Source: Halobacteriales archaeon QS_8_69_26 (GTDB lineage: Archaea; Halobacteriota; Halobacteria; Halobacteriales; SW-7-71-33). From it: a DNA stretch of 55,484 bases. Both the position numbers and the translations under genes were made by a program. The stretch covers positions 1 through 55,484 of the forward strand of contig PXRX01000018.1 of NCBI GenBank assembly GCA_003023195.1, read 5' to 3'. Below are positions 14,727 to 23,636 of the stretch, piece after piece (within the stretch, counting starts at the first letter, position 1; the number at the start of each line of letters is the position of its first letter). The notes beneath the pieces are model-generated. The model made no database searches, was not told the DNA's origin, and worked only from the letters and a program-made list of their open reading frames with translations.

Positions 14727-16691
14727 ATGCGTTCGTCCGATCGTTCGGATCCCTCGCCGACGAGACGTCGCGGCGAGCCGTCGCGGTCCGGGCACCGGGA
14801 CGGGGAGACGACGGGGCCGGGACTGAAACGGGCTGTAGCGGCGGTTCCCACGGGCGGGATACTCGTTTCCGTACTCGCGGTGCTGACGGTGACGGCGATG
14901 CTCCCTGGAACGGCGGTCGCCGGGATCGCTCCGCCCTCCTCGGACGGGCCGGGCAGTGGCACCACGGCCTCGCCGGCGGCCGCGAGCGTGGCGGACGGGC
15001 CGACGCCGCCGGCACGGACGCTGGCCGCCGGTGGGGGGCCGCTCCCGGACGGGACGGTGACCGACGCCACCGAGGACAGGGCGTTCGCCGGCGGCTACCA
15101 GCTGGTCGTCGCGGACGTGACGTACCCGGAGGCGGGCGCGGTGACGAACGTCACCGTCGACCTGGCCGGTGGGGCCGACGGCGACGTCTCGCCGGCCGCG
15201 GTCGACTCCGTCTCGGTCCGCCTGGTGAACACGAGCACCGGGATCACCCGGGAGGCCGGGGCCGTCTCGTACGACGGCCACGGGGTGACCGTCGAGTCCG
15301 ACGGGGAAGCCACGGACGTCGACCGCGTCGTGATCTGTGTCAAGGTCGCCGACCGGGTCACCGACGGCGCGCGGATCGACGCCTCGTACGCGCTCTCGAA
15401 CGACACGGCGACCCGGAGCCACGACACCGAGGGCGTCCAGACCGCCCGGACCGCGAACGCCGGCTTCGTCCTGGGGACCGTCGTCGACGACGACGGGAAC
15501 CCGGTCGAGGACGCGACGGTCGAACTGATCGAGGTCGACAGCGAGGAGACCGTGACCACGCTCCGGACCGACGAGGACGGCGAGTTCGGCCCACAGCAGG
15601 TGGTCGCGAACCGGACCTACACGGCGAAGGCCAGCAAGTTCGGCTACGTCGCGGACGGCTTCGCGAAGCGGGCGTCCGTCGGGCCCAACGAGACCGAGTC
15701 GATCCCGGTGACCCTGGAGCTTCGCCTGGCCGCCGACGGCCTGCGGATCGCCCCCGCCGACCTGGGCGACCCCGACACCACCGAGGACGACCGCCTGCTC
15801 GAGGGGCCCGTGGTGTTGCCCGCCGACGACCGGTCGAGCACCGCGGCCACCTTCGTCGCGGTCGTCGAGAACACCTCCGCCGAGTCCCCGGACGGCCTGG
15901 GTATCTCGCTGTTCGAGGTGAACGTCACCCTGGCGTTCGCGAACGACACCGGCGTCGGCGACTTCCTCGACAACGACCGGATCGACCGGGAGATAACGGT
16001 CAGGACGACGCTGCTCGGCGACATCGACGGCGACGGCAACCTGGAGGCGTACGCCCCGTTCACCGTCACCGCCGACGCCGCCAACGGCACGTCGATGTTC
16101 AGGGCGGCCGTCACCGAGACGATCCGCGGGTCGTTCGTCAACGCGCTGGGCGACCGGATCGTCTCCGTCGGCGTCGAGGGGGCGAACGGGACGACCTACG
16201 AGACCTCGGGGAACGACGGGGCCGCCGGGGAACCGGCGTTCGCCGTCTCGAACCTGACGGTCCCCGACACGGCCACCGAGGGCGAACCCTTCGGGATCTC
16301 GGCGACGGTGACGAACGAGAACGACACCGCCGGCACCCGGACCGTCGAGGTCCGCCTGGATCAGGACGGCGACGGCACACTCGCGTCGGGCGAAACCCTG
16401 GCGTCCCGGAACGTGACCCTTGACGGCGGGGAGAGCGAGCGAGTGACCTTCGAGGTGACCCCCGAACTCGCCGGCGAGTTCGAGGTCGGGATCGTGACGG
16501 AGGACGACGCCGCGACGACGACCGTCACCGTCGCGGACTCACTGCCGGGCCCGGCCGCCGACTACGACGCGGACGGCGACGGGAGGATCGACACCGGCGA
16601 ACTCCGGGCGGCGATCGGGGACTGGGCGGCCGACGTGATAACGACCGACGAGTTGAACGTGGTCGTCGGCGTGTGGGCCTCGGGCGGGTGA
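14727..16691 (+). CDS. Large secreted surface protein: carboxypeptidase-regulatory-like, CARDB and dockerin-type domains (654 aa)
   Basis: After a long charged N-terminus comes a signal sequence (about 37-65, VPTGGILVSVLAVLTVTAML then PGTAVAG). A beta-rich domain with VADVTYPEAGAVTNVTVDL follows (about 110-240). Then a carboxypeptidase-regulatory-like fold (LGTVVDDDGNPVEDATVELI, about 245-335), a domain with GDIDGDGNLEAYAPFTV, a CARDB-like domain (FAVSNLTVPDTATEGEPFGI) and a calcium-type loop DYDADGDGRIDTGELRAAIG at the end. There are several N-glycosylation sequons. It is probably anchored or retained at the S-layer. Ligand unknown. A dockerin-type tail relic lies just upstream. Confidence 0.8.
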   Translation: MRSSDRSDPSPTRRRGEPSRSGHRDGETTGPGLKRAVAAVPTGGILVSVLAVLTVTAMLPGTAVAGIAPPSSDGPGSGTTASPAAASVADGPTPPARTLAAGGGPLPDGTVTDATEDRAFAGGYQLVVADVTYPEAGAVTNVTVDLAGGADGDVSPAAVDSVSVRLVNTSTGITREAGAVSYDGHGVTVESDGEATDVDRVVICVKVADRVTDGARIDASYALSNDTATRSHDTEGVQTARTANAGFVLGTVVDDDGNPVEDATVELIEVDSEETVTTLRTDEDGEFGPQQVVANRTYTAKASKFGYVADGFAKRASVGPNETESIPVTLELRLAADGLRIAPADLGDPDTTEDDRLLEGPVVLPADDRSSTAATFVAVVENTSAESPDGLGISLFEVNVTLAFANDTGVGDFLDNDRIDREITVRTTLLGDIDGDGNLEAYAPFTVTADAANGTSMFRAAVTETIRGSFVNALGDRIVSVGVEGANGTTYETSGNDGAAGEPAFAVSNLTVPDTATEGEPFGISATVTNENDTAGTRTVEVRLDQDGDGTLASGETLASRNVTLDGGESERVTFEVTPELAGEFEVGIVTEDDAATTTVTVADSLPGPAADYDADGDGRIDTGELRAAIGDWAADVITTDELNVVVGVWASGG

Positions 16692-16844
16692 GGGCCGGGC
16701 ACCGGCGGCGGTAGCACGGGCGGGTCCCGCCACCCTGCATCGGACACCACCGGAGGTAGCGCGGACGAACCGCGTCACCCCGCGGCCGGACACCAGGTCG
16801 TCGAGACGAGGGGGTTTTACCCGCCCACCGGCGATCCACCGGTA

Positions 16845-17924
16845 ATGAGCGAACCGAGCCCGGAGGTCTACGAGCAGGGCAAGGGGATGGACGCCCACAA
16901 CCGGGCGATGCGGGAGATACGGTCCCGTCGCTCGGAGACCTACGACCCCCACGAGCCGACGCGGGTGTGGATCGACGAGGACCGCACCCCCGGCGGCGTC
17001 TACGACTCGCTGACGATCATCCTGAACACCGGCGGCTGCCGGTGGGCCCGCGCGGGGGGGTGTACGATGTGTGGCTACGTCGCCGAGTCCGTCGAGGGCG
17101 GCAGCGTGAGCCACGAGGCCCTGATGGACCAGGTCGAGGCCTGCCTCGACCACGAACGGGAACAGCGCGAAGCGGACGAGGATCCCTGCGGCCTGGTGAA
17201 GATATACACCTCCGGATCCTTCCTCGACGAACGGGAGGTCGGCCCCGAGACCCGCCGGGCCATCGCCGAAACGTTCGCCGACCGGGAGCGGATCGTCTTC
17301 GAGTCGCTGCCGGACTTCGTCGACCGCTCCAAGCTGGCGGAGTTCACCGACCACGGCCTGGCGACCGACGTGGCCGTCGGCCTGGAGACGGCCACCGACC
17401 GGGTCCGCCGGGACTGCGTGAACAAGTACTTCGAGTTCTCCGAGTTCGTCGACGCGAGCGAGGAGGCCGCGGCCGCCGGCGCGGGCGTGAAGGCCTACCT
17501 GCTGATGAAACCGCCCTTCCTCTCGGAGTCGGAGGCCGTCGCGGACATGAAGCGGTCGGTCCGGCGGTGTGCCGAGTACGCCCACACCGTCTCGATGAAC
17601 CCCTGCAACGTCCAGCGGTACACGATGGTCGACGACATCTACTTCGAGGGGGGCTACCGGCCGCCGTGGCTGTGGTCGGTCGTCGAGGTCCTCCGGGACA
17701 CCGCCGACGAGGACGCCATCGTCGTCTCCGACCCCGTCGGCCACGGTTCCGACCGGGGGCCGCACAACTGCGGGGACTGTGACGACCGGGTCCAGCGAGC
17801 GATCAAGGACTTCGACCTGCGCCAGGACCCGTCCGTGTTCGAGCAGGTGTCCTGCGAGTGCGAACCCACCTGGGAGGCCGTGATGGAGCGCGAGACGGGC
17901 TACAACATGCCCCTGACGCGGTGA
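16845..17924 (+). CDS. raSEA: Archaeosine synthase radical-SAM subunit RaSEA (359 aa)
   Basis: Makes archaeosine (G+) at position 15 of archaeal tRNA together with ArcS, converting the lysine adduct of preQ0 to the formamidine. The Elp3-like radical-SAM cluster is in TGGCRWARAGGCTMCGYVAE (Cys 65, 73, 76). The barrel follows (KIYTSGSFLDEREV, VGLETATDRVRRDCVNK, KAYLLMKPPFLSESEA, MNPCNVQRYTMV). The C-terminus has a second Cys set (HNCGDCDDR and CECEP). Length fits the family. A TATA-like TTTTACC lies about 30 bp before ATG 16845. No arcS is in the window. Confidence 0.9.
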   Translation: MSEPSPEVYEQGKGMDAHNRAMREIRSRRSETYDPHEPTRVWIDEDRTPGGVYDSLTIILNTGGCRWARAGGCTMCGYVAESVEGGSVSHEALMDQVEACLDHEREQREADEDPCGLVKIYTSGSFLDEREVGPETRRAIAETFADRERIVFESLPDFVDRSKLAEFTDHGLATDVAVGLETATDRVRRDCVNKYFEFSEFVDASEEAAAAGAGVKAYLLMKPPFLSESEAVADMKRSVRRCAEYAHTVSMNPCNVQRYTMVDDIYFEGGYRPPWLWSVVEVLRDTADEDAIVVSDPVGHGSDRGPHNCGDCDDRVQRAIKDFDLRQDPSVFEQVSCECEPTWEAVMERETGYNMPLTR

Positions 17925-18034
17925 GACACCCGTTCCGCCCTTCCACTGCCCGTTCCCCCTCGAGACGACCGGATCCCCGCCACGCGTCGCTACGGGCGGT
18001 TGAACGGTCGGCGTGGCGGCCGGTGGTCCCGGTC

Positions 18035-18217
18035 CTACTCGTTCGGGACGCGTCGGTCGACCCCGTGCTTCGGCGGCGTCCCCCGCGGACGGTCGCTGCC
18101 GAGGCCGTAGGCACGCTTGAGGATCCGGTGGATCACCAGTCCGAAGACGACGCTGCCCAACGCGACCGACAGGAACAGGACCCCCAGCCACGCCGTGTCG
18201 GTCATCGTCAGGTCCAT
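18035..18217 (-). CDS. Small single-pass membrane protein (60 aa)
   Basis: MDLTMTDTAWLGVLFLSVAL begins one membrane helix that runs through GSVVFGLVIHRIL, followed by a basic then polar tail (KRAYGLGSDRPRGTPPKHGV). A TATA-like TAAATCG lies about 20-25 bp before the ATG, fitting a leaderless gene. It has no recognisable family. Convergent with raSEA, 110 bp from its stop. Confidence 0.6.
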   Translation of the reverse strand: MDLTMTDTAWLGVLFLSVALGSVVFGLVIHRILKRAYGLGSDRPRGTPPKHGVDRRVPNE

Positions 18218-18363
18218 AGCCACCGTTCGATTTACGCACCGGAGCCTAAAATCTTTCAGTTCTATCACACTTTGTGAGCCGTTCACTCGAGAACCCGTGG
18301 CACGGGACGGGGTGACGGGACCGTCCCGATCGGATTAACACCCCGGAGGCCGTGCCGACGTGC

Positions 18364-19434
18364 ATGGACCCCGACGACGCGCCCCGCGAGGACCGGGAGG
18401 CGAGAACGGGAGGTCCGGACCGACGGTCGGCCCCCCCGCGAACCGACGGGGGCGACCCGGACGCCCCGACGGTGCTCATCCCGCACGCGGTGGGTGCCGA
18501 CCGGGCGGCCGAGGTCCGGGAGGCCATCGCGGCCGCGGGCGGGTCCGACCCCGCGGGCTGGGTTCCCCCCTCCGCGATCCGGACGGCGGTCACGCTGGAG
18601 GAGTCCCGGCGTGGGATCCGCGACGCCGAGGTGGTGGTGACATTCCGGCTCTCGGAGGAACTGCTGGACGCCGCCGAGAACCTCCGGTGGGTGCAGGCCC
18701 TCTCGGCAGGGGTCGACCACTACGACCGCGACCGCCTCTCCGAGATGGGGGTGGCGCTGACGAACGCCTCCGGGGTGCACGCCGAACCGATCGCCGAACA
18801 GGTGCTCGGGTACGTGCTCGCCTTCGAGCGCGGCTTGGTCACCGCCATGCGGAACAAGGAGCGGGGCGTCTGGGAGCGCCACAGCCCCGGCGAACTGCGC
18901 GGGAAGACCGTCGGGGTCGTGGGAGTGGGTGCCATCGGCACCCGGGTCGCCGAGTTCTGCTCCGTCCTGGGGATGGAGGTGGTGGGATCCAAGCGCGACA
19001 CGGGCGACGTCCCCGAGGCCGTCGACGAGATACACGGCTCCGACGGTATCTACGACGTGTTGCTCGCCGCCGACTACGCGGTGCTCGCCTGCCCCCTGAC
19101 CGACGAGACCCGGGGGCTGATCGGGAGCGACGAACTCCGGGCGCTGGGCGACGACGGCGTCCTCGTCAACGTCGCCCGGGGCGAGGTGGTCGACCAGGAC
19201 GCCCTCACCCGGGCGCTCCAGAACCACTCCGTCCGCGGCGCGGCGCTGGACGTGTTCGAGGAGGAACCGCTCCCGTCCGACTCCGTGCTGTGGGACCTCT
19301 CGAACGTCCTGATCACCCCCCACAACGCCGGGTCGACCCCGCACTACTACGACCGCTGTGCCGAACTGTTCGTCGAGAACTACCGCCGGTACCGCGAGGG
19401 CGGCGTCGACGCTCTGAAGAACCGGATCCTCTGA
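18364..19434 (+). CDS. D-isomer-specific 2-hydroxyacid dehydrogenase (356 aa)
   Basis: An NAD(P)-dependent oxidoreductase interconverting a 2-hydroxy acid and a 2-keto acid. The Rossmann motif is VGVVGVGAIGTRVAEF. Catalytic Arg is in LVNVARGEVVDQDAL, Glu in LDVFEEEPLPSDS and His in LITPHNAGSTPHYYDR. Substrate-domain motifs VQALSAGVDHYDRD and GVHAEPIAEQVLGYVLAF fit the haloarchaeal ddh group, whose substrate is not settled. The N-terminal 45 residues are a polar, probably disordered extension. Start at ATG 18364, about 30 bp after a TATA-like GATTAAC. A start 12 bp upstream is possible. Confidence 0.88.
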   Translation: MDPDDAPREDREARTGGPDRRSAPPRTDGGDPDAPTVLIPHAVGADRAAEVREAIAAAGGSDPAGWVPPSAIRTAVTLEESRRGIRDAEVVVTFRLSEELLDAAENLRWVQALSAGVDHYDRDRLSEMGVALTNASGVHAEPIAEQVLGYVLAFERGLVTAMRNKERGVWERHSPGELRGKTVGVVGVGAIGTRVAEFCSVLGMEVVGSKRDTGDVPEAVDEIHGSDGIYDVLLAADYAVLACPLTDETRGLIGSDELRALGDDGVLVNVARGEVVDQDALTRALQNHSVRGAALDVFEEEPLPSDSVLWDLSNVLITPHNAGSTPHYYDRCAELFVENYRRYREGGVDALKNRIL

Positions 19435-19454
19435 GGGACCCGGACCAGTCCAGC

Positions 19455-19730
19455 CCCACGGCGCGCGGGCCGCGCCGCCAGGCGCGGCCTCGTGCGAGGT
19501 TCTCGCCGACCGAAGGGAGGCGAGAGCCAGGAAGACGCTCCGCGTCTTCCGCTGGATGAGCATCGCAGGCGAGGGAGGGAGCGAAGCGACCGACCGAGCC
19601 GAGACGCGCAATCGGCTGGGGAGGATCGTGGCCCGTTCGGGTGGACTGAAAGGGGCCGGGCCGTTCGGCCAGCGTGACGACGCAAGCACCGCAGCGAGTC
19701 AGGGTGGCCGAACGGCCCGGGGGCTTTCGG
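19455..19730 (+). repeat. Dispersed structured intergenic repeat, copy 1
   Basis: Starts near CCCCACGGCGCGCG, contains GAGCATCGCAGG, the core GAGACGCGCAATCGG + CTGGGGAGGATCG and GGACTGAAAGGGGCCGG. It closes with a long hairpin: arm 19648-19671 pairs with 19705-19728 (20 of 24 positions), ending GGGGGCTTTC. The loop carries GACGACGCAAGCACCGCAG then CGAGTCAG. It fills the gap between the dehydrogenase and ogg. No protein is likely. Related copies are at 34588-34856 and 53921-54125. Confidence 0.7.
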
Positions 19731-19843
19731 GCGTGGTAGTTCGATCCCTCCCGGTCGACCTCCGAGGGAAACGATTCGATGGACACCGGCGAGGGGACCG
19801 GGAAAGCGAAGGGCAGATACCGGCCACGCTCTCAGGGGAGGGC

Positions 19844-20755
19844 ATGGAGTCGGGTGCGATCCGGATCGAAGAGCTGTTGGGTGGGTTCGACCTGCAGTCC
19901 ACGGTGGAGAGCGGCCAGTCCTACCTCTGGCGGCGCGCCGACGGGCGGATGTACGAGTCGGAACCCGCCTACGGGGGATCGGCGTGGTACCACACCGTCG
20001 TCGACGGCGAGGCCCTGCGGGTGCGGCAGGTCGGCGGCCCCCGGGAGGGTACCCTGGAGTGGGAGTCGACCGGCGACGGGGCCGCCCTCCTCACCGACCT
20101 CCTGCGACTGGACGACGACCTGGCGGGGATCCGCCGGCGGTCGCCCGAGGACGACCTGGTCCGGCGAGCCTACGACGCCTTCGAGGGGATGCGCCTGGTG
20201 CGGGACCCGCCGTTCGGGACGCTCGTCTCGTTCATCTGCTCGGCCCAGATGCGCGTTGCGCGGATCCACGGGATGGTGACGGCGCTGGCCCGGGAGTACG
20301 GCGACCCCGTGGGGTTCGCGGGCCCGGGCGACGACGGCGCGGGCACCTACTACGGCTTCCCGGCCCCCGAACGACTCGCAGGGGCGACGGAGGCCGAACT
20401 CCGCGACCTGGGCCTGGGCTACCGTGCGCCCTACGTCGTCGAGACCGCGCGGATGGTCGCCGACGGCGAGGACCCGGCCGCGGCGGCCGACCTGGCCTAC
20501 GAGGACGCCCGCGAGCACCTCACCCGGTTCGTCGGCGTCGGCGACAAGGTCGCCGACTGCGTCCTGCTGTTCTCGCTCGGATTTCTCGAAGCAGTGCCGC
20601 TGGACACCTGGATCCGCACCGCCATCGAGGACCACTACCCCGGCTGTGAGCGCGGGACCTACCGCGAGACCTCCCGGGCGATCCGCGAGCAGTTCGGCGG
20701 CGACGTGGCGGGCTACGTCCAGACCTACGTGTTCAACTACCTCCGGACGCGGTGA
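19844..20755 (+). CDS. ogg: 8-oxoguanine DNA glycosylase/AP lyase, OGG1 type (303 aa)
   Basis: Removes 8-oxoguanine from DNA and nicks the abasic site. The N-terminal domain has the OGG1-type FDLQSTVESGQSYLWRR pattern. The helix-hairpin-helix is at FVGVGDKVADCVLLFSLGF with catalytic Lys in GDKVADC and catalytic Asp in AVPLDTWIRTA. FGTLVSFICSAQMRVARIHG is the conserved HhH-GPD helix. Start at ATG 19844 (MESGAIRIEELL). The frame is open upstream through the repeat, but that part is not protein-like. The C-terminus GYVQTYVFNYLRTR is typical of haloarchaeal members. Confidence 0.92.
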   Translation: MESGAIRIEELLGGFDLQSTVESGQSYLWRRADGRMYESEPAYGGSAWYHTVVDGEALRVRQVGGPREGTLEWESTGDGAALLTDLLRLDDDLAGIRRRSPEDDLVRRAYDAFEGMRLVRDPPFGTLVSFICSAQMRVARIHGMVTALAREYGDPVGFAGPGDDGAGTYYGFPAPERLAGATEAELRDLGLGYRAPYVVETARMVADGEDPAAAADLAYEDAREHLTRFVGVGDKVADCVLLFSLGFLEAVPLDTWIRTAIEDHYPGCERGTYRETSRAIREQFGGDVAGYVQTYVFNYLRTR

Positions 20756-20798
20756 TCAGGCGTATCCGGCGACCTCGTGACCACCGGTCTCGGGTATA

Positions 20799-20831
20799 GG
20801 TGGGAAGCCCTCGGCCCGTTCCATTCCCACC
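20799..20831. terminator. Stem-loop between convergent ogg and arfC
   Basis: GGTGGGAA at 20799-20806 pairs perfectly with TTCCCACC at 20824-20831 around a 17-base loop. It sits between the converging genes and could act as a terminator or 3'-end stabiliser. There is no T-rich tract right after it. Confidence 0.35.
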
Positions 20832-20891
20832 CGATGTCGGCTGGTGCTCCGGCCACCGATCCCCCTGGGGCCGCCCGACCCTCGGATCGGT

Positions 20892-21569
20892 TCAGCCCTC
20901 CGCGACGGTCCAGTGGAGGACGATCCCCCCATCGATCCGTTCGGTGTCGGTCAGGCGCAACTCGGGGAAAGCTTCGGGGTCGACGAACCCCTCGCCGTCG
21001 GCCAGCGTGGGGGCCTCCCGGCCGCCGATCACCGTCGGACCGACGAACACCGAGAGGTCGTCGACCAGGCCCTCGGCGAACAGCGAGAAGATGAGTTCCC
21101 CGCCGCCCTCGACCATCAGTTGCTCGACGCCCTCTGCTTCCAGCCGGTCCAGTGCGACAGGGAGGTCCACCCGGTCCTCCCCGGCCCGGATCACCTCGAC
21201 GGTCGGATTCGCTTCCAGGTCGGCCACCCGGTCCCCGGGCGCGGCGTCGGCGACCAGCAGGTAGGTCCGGGCGGCGTCGTCGACGATCCGTGCGTCGGGC
21301 GGGGTGCGGGCACGGGAGTCCGCGACCACCCGTGCGGGGTTCGGTGGGTCCCCGCGGTCCTCGCGGTCGGCCCGCAGGTCCCCGTCGTCCAGCGTCAGGT
21401 GCGGATCGTCGGCGAGCACCGTTCCGACGCCCACCACGACGGCGTCGCCGTCGGCCCGCAGGCGGTCGACCCGGGCGAAGTCCTCGGCCCCGGAGATGGC
21501 CACCTGCTCGCGGTGCCGGGTCGAGAGCTTCCCGTCGGCGCTGACCGCGGCGTTGACCACCACGCGCAT
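20892..21569 (-). CDS. arfC: 2,5-diamino-6-ribosylamino-pyrimidinone 5'-phosphate reductase (225 aa)
   Basis: The archaeal riboflavin/FO pathway reductase (RibD C-terminal domain fold, no deaminase domain). It reduces the ribosyl to the ribityl side chain with NADPH. Motifs are VVVNAAVSADGKLSTRHREQ, the nucleotide-binding DAVVVGVGTVLADDPHLTL, NPARVVADSRARTPPDARIV, QLMVEGGGELIFSLFAEGLV and the C-terminal RIDGGIVLHWTVAEG. Length fits ArfC. Start is ATG 21569 (MRVVVNAAV). A tandem TTACnGTAA operator begins 81 bp upstream, suggesting shared control with other sites in the window. The product feeds riboflavin and, via CofG/CofH, F420. Confidence 0.9.
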   Translation of the reverse strand: MRVVVNAAVSADGKLSTRHREQVAISGAEDFARVDRLRADGDAVVVGVGTVLADDPHLTLDDGDLRADREDRGDPPNPARVVADSRARTPPDARIVDDAARTYLLVADAAPGDRVADLEANPTVEVIRAGEDRVDLPVALDRLEAEGVEQLMVEGGGELIFSLFAEGLVDDLSVFVGPTVIGGREAPTLADGEGFVDPEAFPELRLTDTERIDGGIVLHWTVAEG

Positions 21570-21650
21570 ACCGGCCCTGGGACCGGCGGGCGAAAACCGC
21601 TTGCGCTTCCCCGGCGACACCCCGCCGGACCGGTCCCGTCCCCGGATCGT

Positions 21651-21670
21651 TTACAGTACTTTTACTGTAA
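21651..21670 (+). promoter_or_regulatory. Tandem-palindrome operator, site b
   Basis: TTACAGTACTTTTACTGTAA, two 9-bp units TTACnGTAA (one terminal mismatch) 2 bp apart. It lies between divergent arfC (81 bp upstream of its ATG) and the ABC exporter (68 bp upstream of GTG 21739). Same layout as sites at 13343, 29570 and 51103. Confidence 0.65.
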
Positions 21671-21738
21671 GCCCCTCCCTTCCGGATGTCGCGGATCCCC
21701 GACGAACACTTATCTATTGACAGTCCGACGTGTGTGGA

Positions 21739-22701
21739 GTGAGCGCGCTCGCCGTCGACGGCCTCACGAAGTACTACGGCGACGTCCGGGGGGTGGAGGA
21801 CCTCTCCTTCTCGGTGCGGGAGGGGGAAGTGTTCGGCTTCCTGGGGCCGAACGGGGCCGGCAAGACCACGACCATCCGCACCCTGATGGGTTTCCTTCGT
21901 CCGACTTCCGGGACCGCGACGGTACTGGGCCGGGACGTCCGCGACGAGGCCGAACTGATCGAGGCGAAACGCGACGTGGGGTTCCTCCCGGCGGAACCGG
22001 CCTTCGACGAGTCGGTCACAGGCCGGCGGATCCTCGACTACCACGCCCGCCTGAAGGGCGACGACCGCCGGTCGGAGTTGCTCGCGTCATTCGAACCGCC
22101 GCTGGACCGGCCGGTCGGGGAGTACTCCCGGGGCAACGAGCAGAAACTCGCCATCGTCGCGGCGTTCATGCACGACCCCGACCTGCTGGTGATGGACGAA
22201 CCGACGTCCGGGCTGGACCCGCTACTGCAGGACCGCTTCCACGGGTTCGTCCGGGGCGAACGCGAGGCGGGCAAGACCGCCTTCTTCTCCTCGCACGTGC
22301 TCAGCGAGGTGCGGAAGGTCTGTGACCGCGTGGGGATCCTCCGGGACGGCCGGCTGGTCACCCTCGAATCCATCGGCGAGATCCTCTCCCGGAGCGGCAA
22401 GCGCGTCCGGGTCCAGGTCGCCGAGGACGTGGGGCCGGCGGCCTTCGAGATGCCGGGCGCCCACGGCGTCTCCGGCGGGGAGGTGATCAGTTTCACCTTC
22501 ACCGGCGAGTACGGCACCCTCCTGGACCGCCTGCGGGAGTACACCGTCCTCGACCTGGACGTCGAGGAGGCACCGCTGGAGGAGGTGTTCGCCCGCTTCT
22601 ACGGGAACGGAGGGGATCCCACGGGGAGAGACGGGGCGGACGAAGGGAACCCCGATACCCAGGGCCGCGGCGGGACGGACCCGGAGGGTGACCGCCCGTG
22701 A
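21739..22701 (+). CDS. ABC-2 type exporter ATP-binding protein (320 aa)
   Basis: Powers the membrane subunit encoded next. Walker A is GPNGAGKTTTIRTLMGF, signature is YSRGNEQKLAIVAAF, Walker B is PDLLVMDEPTSGLDPLLQ, with the switch His in FFSSHVLSEV. The C-terminal extension (about 225-295) is the regulatory domain usual for this subfamily, followed by a Gly/Asp-rich low-complexity tail. GTG 21739 is about 25-30 bp after a TATA-like TTATCTATTG. GTG 21730 is an alternative. The stop overlaps the next gene's start by 4 bp (GTGA). Cargo unknown. Confidence 0.9.
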   Translation: MSALAVDGLTKYYGDVRGVEDLSFSVREGEVFGFLGPNGAGKTTTIRTLMGFLRPTSGTATVLGRDVRDEAELIEAKRDVGFLPAEPAFDESVTGRRILDYHARLKGDDRRSELLASFEPPLDRPVGEYSRGNEQKLAIVAAFMHDPDLLVMDEPTSGLDPLLQDRFHGFVRGEREAGKTAFFSSHVLSEVRKVCDRVGILRDGRLVTLESIGEILSRSGKRVRVQVAEDVGPAAFEMPGAHGVSGGEVISFTFTGEYGTLLDRLREYTVLDLDVEEAPLEEVFARFYGNGGDPTGRDGADEGNPDTQGRGGTDPEGDRP

Positions 22702-23495
22702 CCCGCGAGGTGTTGCGCTACGAGGGGCGCCGGCGCCTGAAGGGATCCGTCTACCTGGGGGTCGGCCTCGGCCTCTTCGCACTGCTGTTCGCCCCGTTCT
22801 ACCCGGCGGTGAAGGAGTCGGGCGAGCAACTCCAGGAGTACGTCGAGAACCTCCCGCCGGCGATACGGGCGGCCTTCGGACTGGACGCGTTCACGACCAT
22901 CGAGGGCTTTCTCGCCACTGAGTTCTACGCGTTCGCGTGGGTGCTCCTCCTGGGGGTGTACCTGGCCTACCGGGCCGGCGGTGCCGTGGCCGGCGACGTC
23001 GAGAGCGGCCGGATCGACATGGTGCTGTCGGCGCCCGTTTCCCGGGCGGGCGTCGTCCTCGGAACCGTCGGGTCGCTCCTGGTGCCGATCGCGGTCTGCA
23101 ACCTCCTGGTCCCGCCGGCCGTCTACGCCACGGTCCTGCTGGCCGGCGAGACCATCGCCGTCCCCCGACTGCTCGCCGTCCACGCCCTCTCGGTTCCGTA
23201 CTTCCTGGCCTGTGTGGGGATCGGAACCGTGCTGTCGGTCGCCGTCGGGCGCGCCTCGGTCGCCGAACGGGGAGCGATCGCGGCGGTGTTCGGCCTCTTT
23301 CTCGTCGACACGCTCACGACGACCGACCCCGACCTCGAACCGGTCGGCGCGGTCAGTCCCACCCGCCACTACGACCCCACCGCCGTACTGGTCCGCGCCG
23401 AGTACGACCTCGTCGGGGCGGGAGTCCTGCTCGCGGGAACGGTCGCGCTGGTCGCCGTGGCCGTCGTCGTGTTCCGCCGCCGGGACCTGACCTGA
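22698..23495 (+). CDS. ABC-2 type exporter permease (265 aa)
   Basis: An integral membrane subunit with about six helices: GSVYLGVGLGLFALLFAPF, FYAFAWVLLLGVYLAYRAGG, VVLGTVGSLLVPIAVCNLLV, LSVPYFLACVGIGTVLSVAV, RGAIAAVFGLFLVDTL and VGAGVLLAGTVALVAVAVVV. The GDVESGRIDMVLSAPVSRAG segment after the second helix is characteristic of haloarchaeal ABC-2 permeases. It starts at a GTG overlapping the ATPase stop, so the two are coupled. Together they would form a homodimeric exporter of unknown substrate. Confidence 0.88.
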   Translation: MTREVLRYEGRRRLKGSVYLGVGLGLFALLFAPFYPAVKESGEQLQEYVENLPPAIRAAFGLDAFTTIEGFLATEFYAFAWVLLLGVYLAYRAGGAVAGDVESGRIDMVLSAPVSRAGVVLGTVGSLLVPIAVCNLLVPPAVYATVLLAGETIAVPRLLAVHALSVPYFLACVGIGTVLSVAVGRASVAERGAIAAVFGLFLVDTLTTTDPDLEPVGAVSPTRHYDPTAVLVRAEYDLVGAGVLLAGTVALVAVAVVVFRRRDLT

Positions 23496-23636
23496 CTCCC
23501 GCCCGGCTCGACCTGACCCGACCCGACGTGACCGAACCGCCCCGGTCCGACGCTCCGGCGGGGTCCCCGGTGCGCCACCCGATGCCGGCAAGTTTTATGC
23601 CCTCCCCCTCGCCATCACGGACAACGGGGTATCCGA

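Noticed and set aside
19556..19843. Open frame running from the dispersed repeat into ogg as a longer N-terminus
   Set aside because: The extra part is repeat DNA that also occurs elsewhere in the window in other frames, and the conserved OGG start begins at 19844.
20756..20891. Possible tRNA or small RNA between ogg and arfC
   Set aside because: Only a single 8-bp stem is found. There is no cloverleaf or T-loop sequence.
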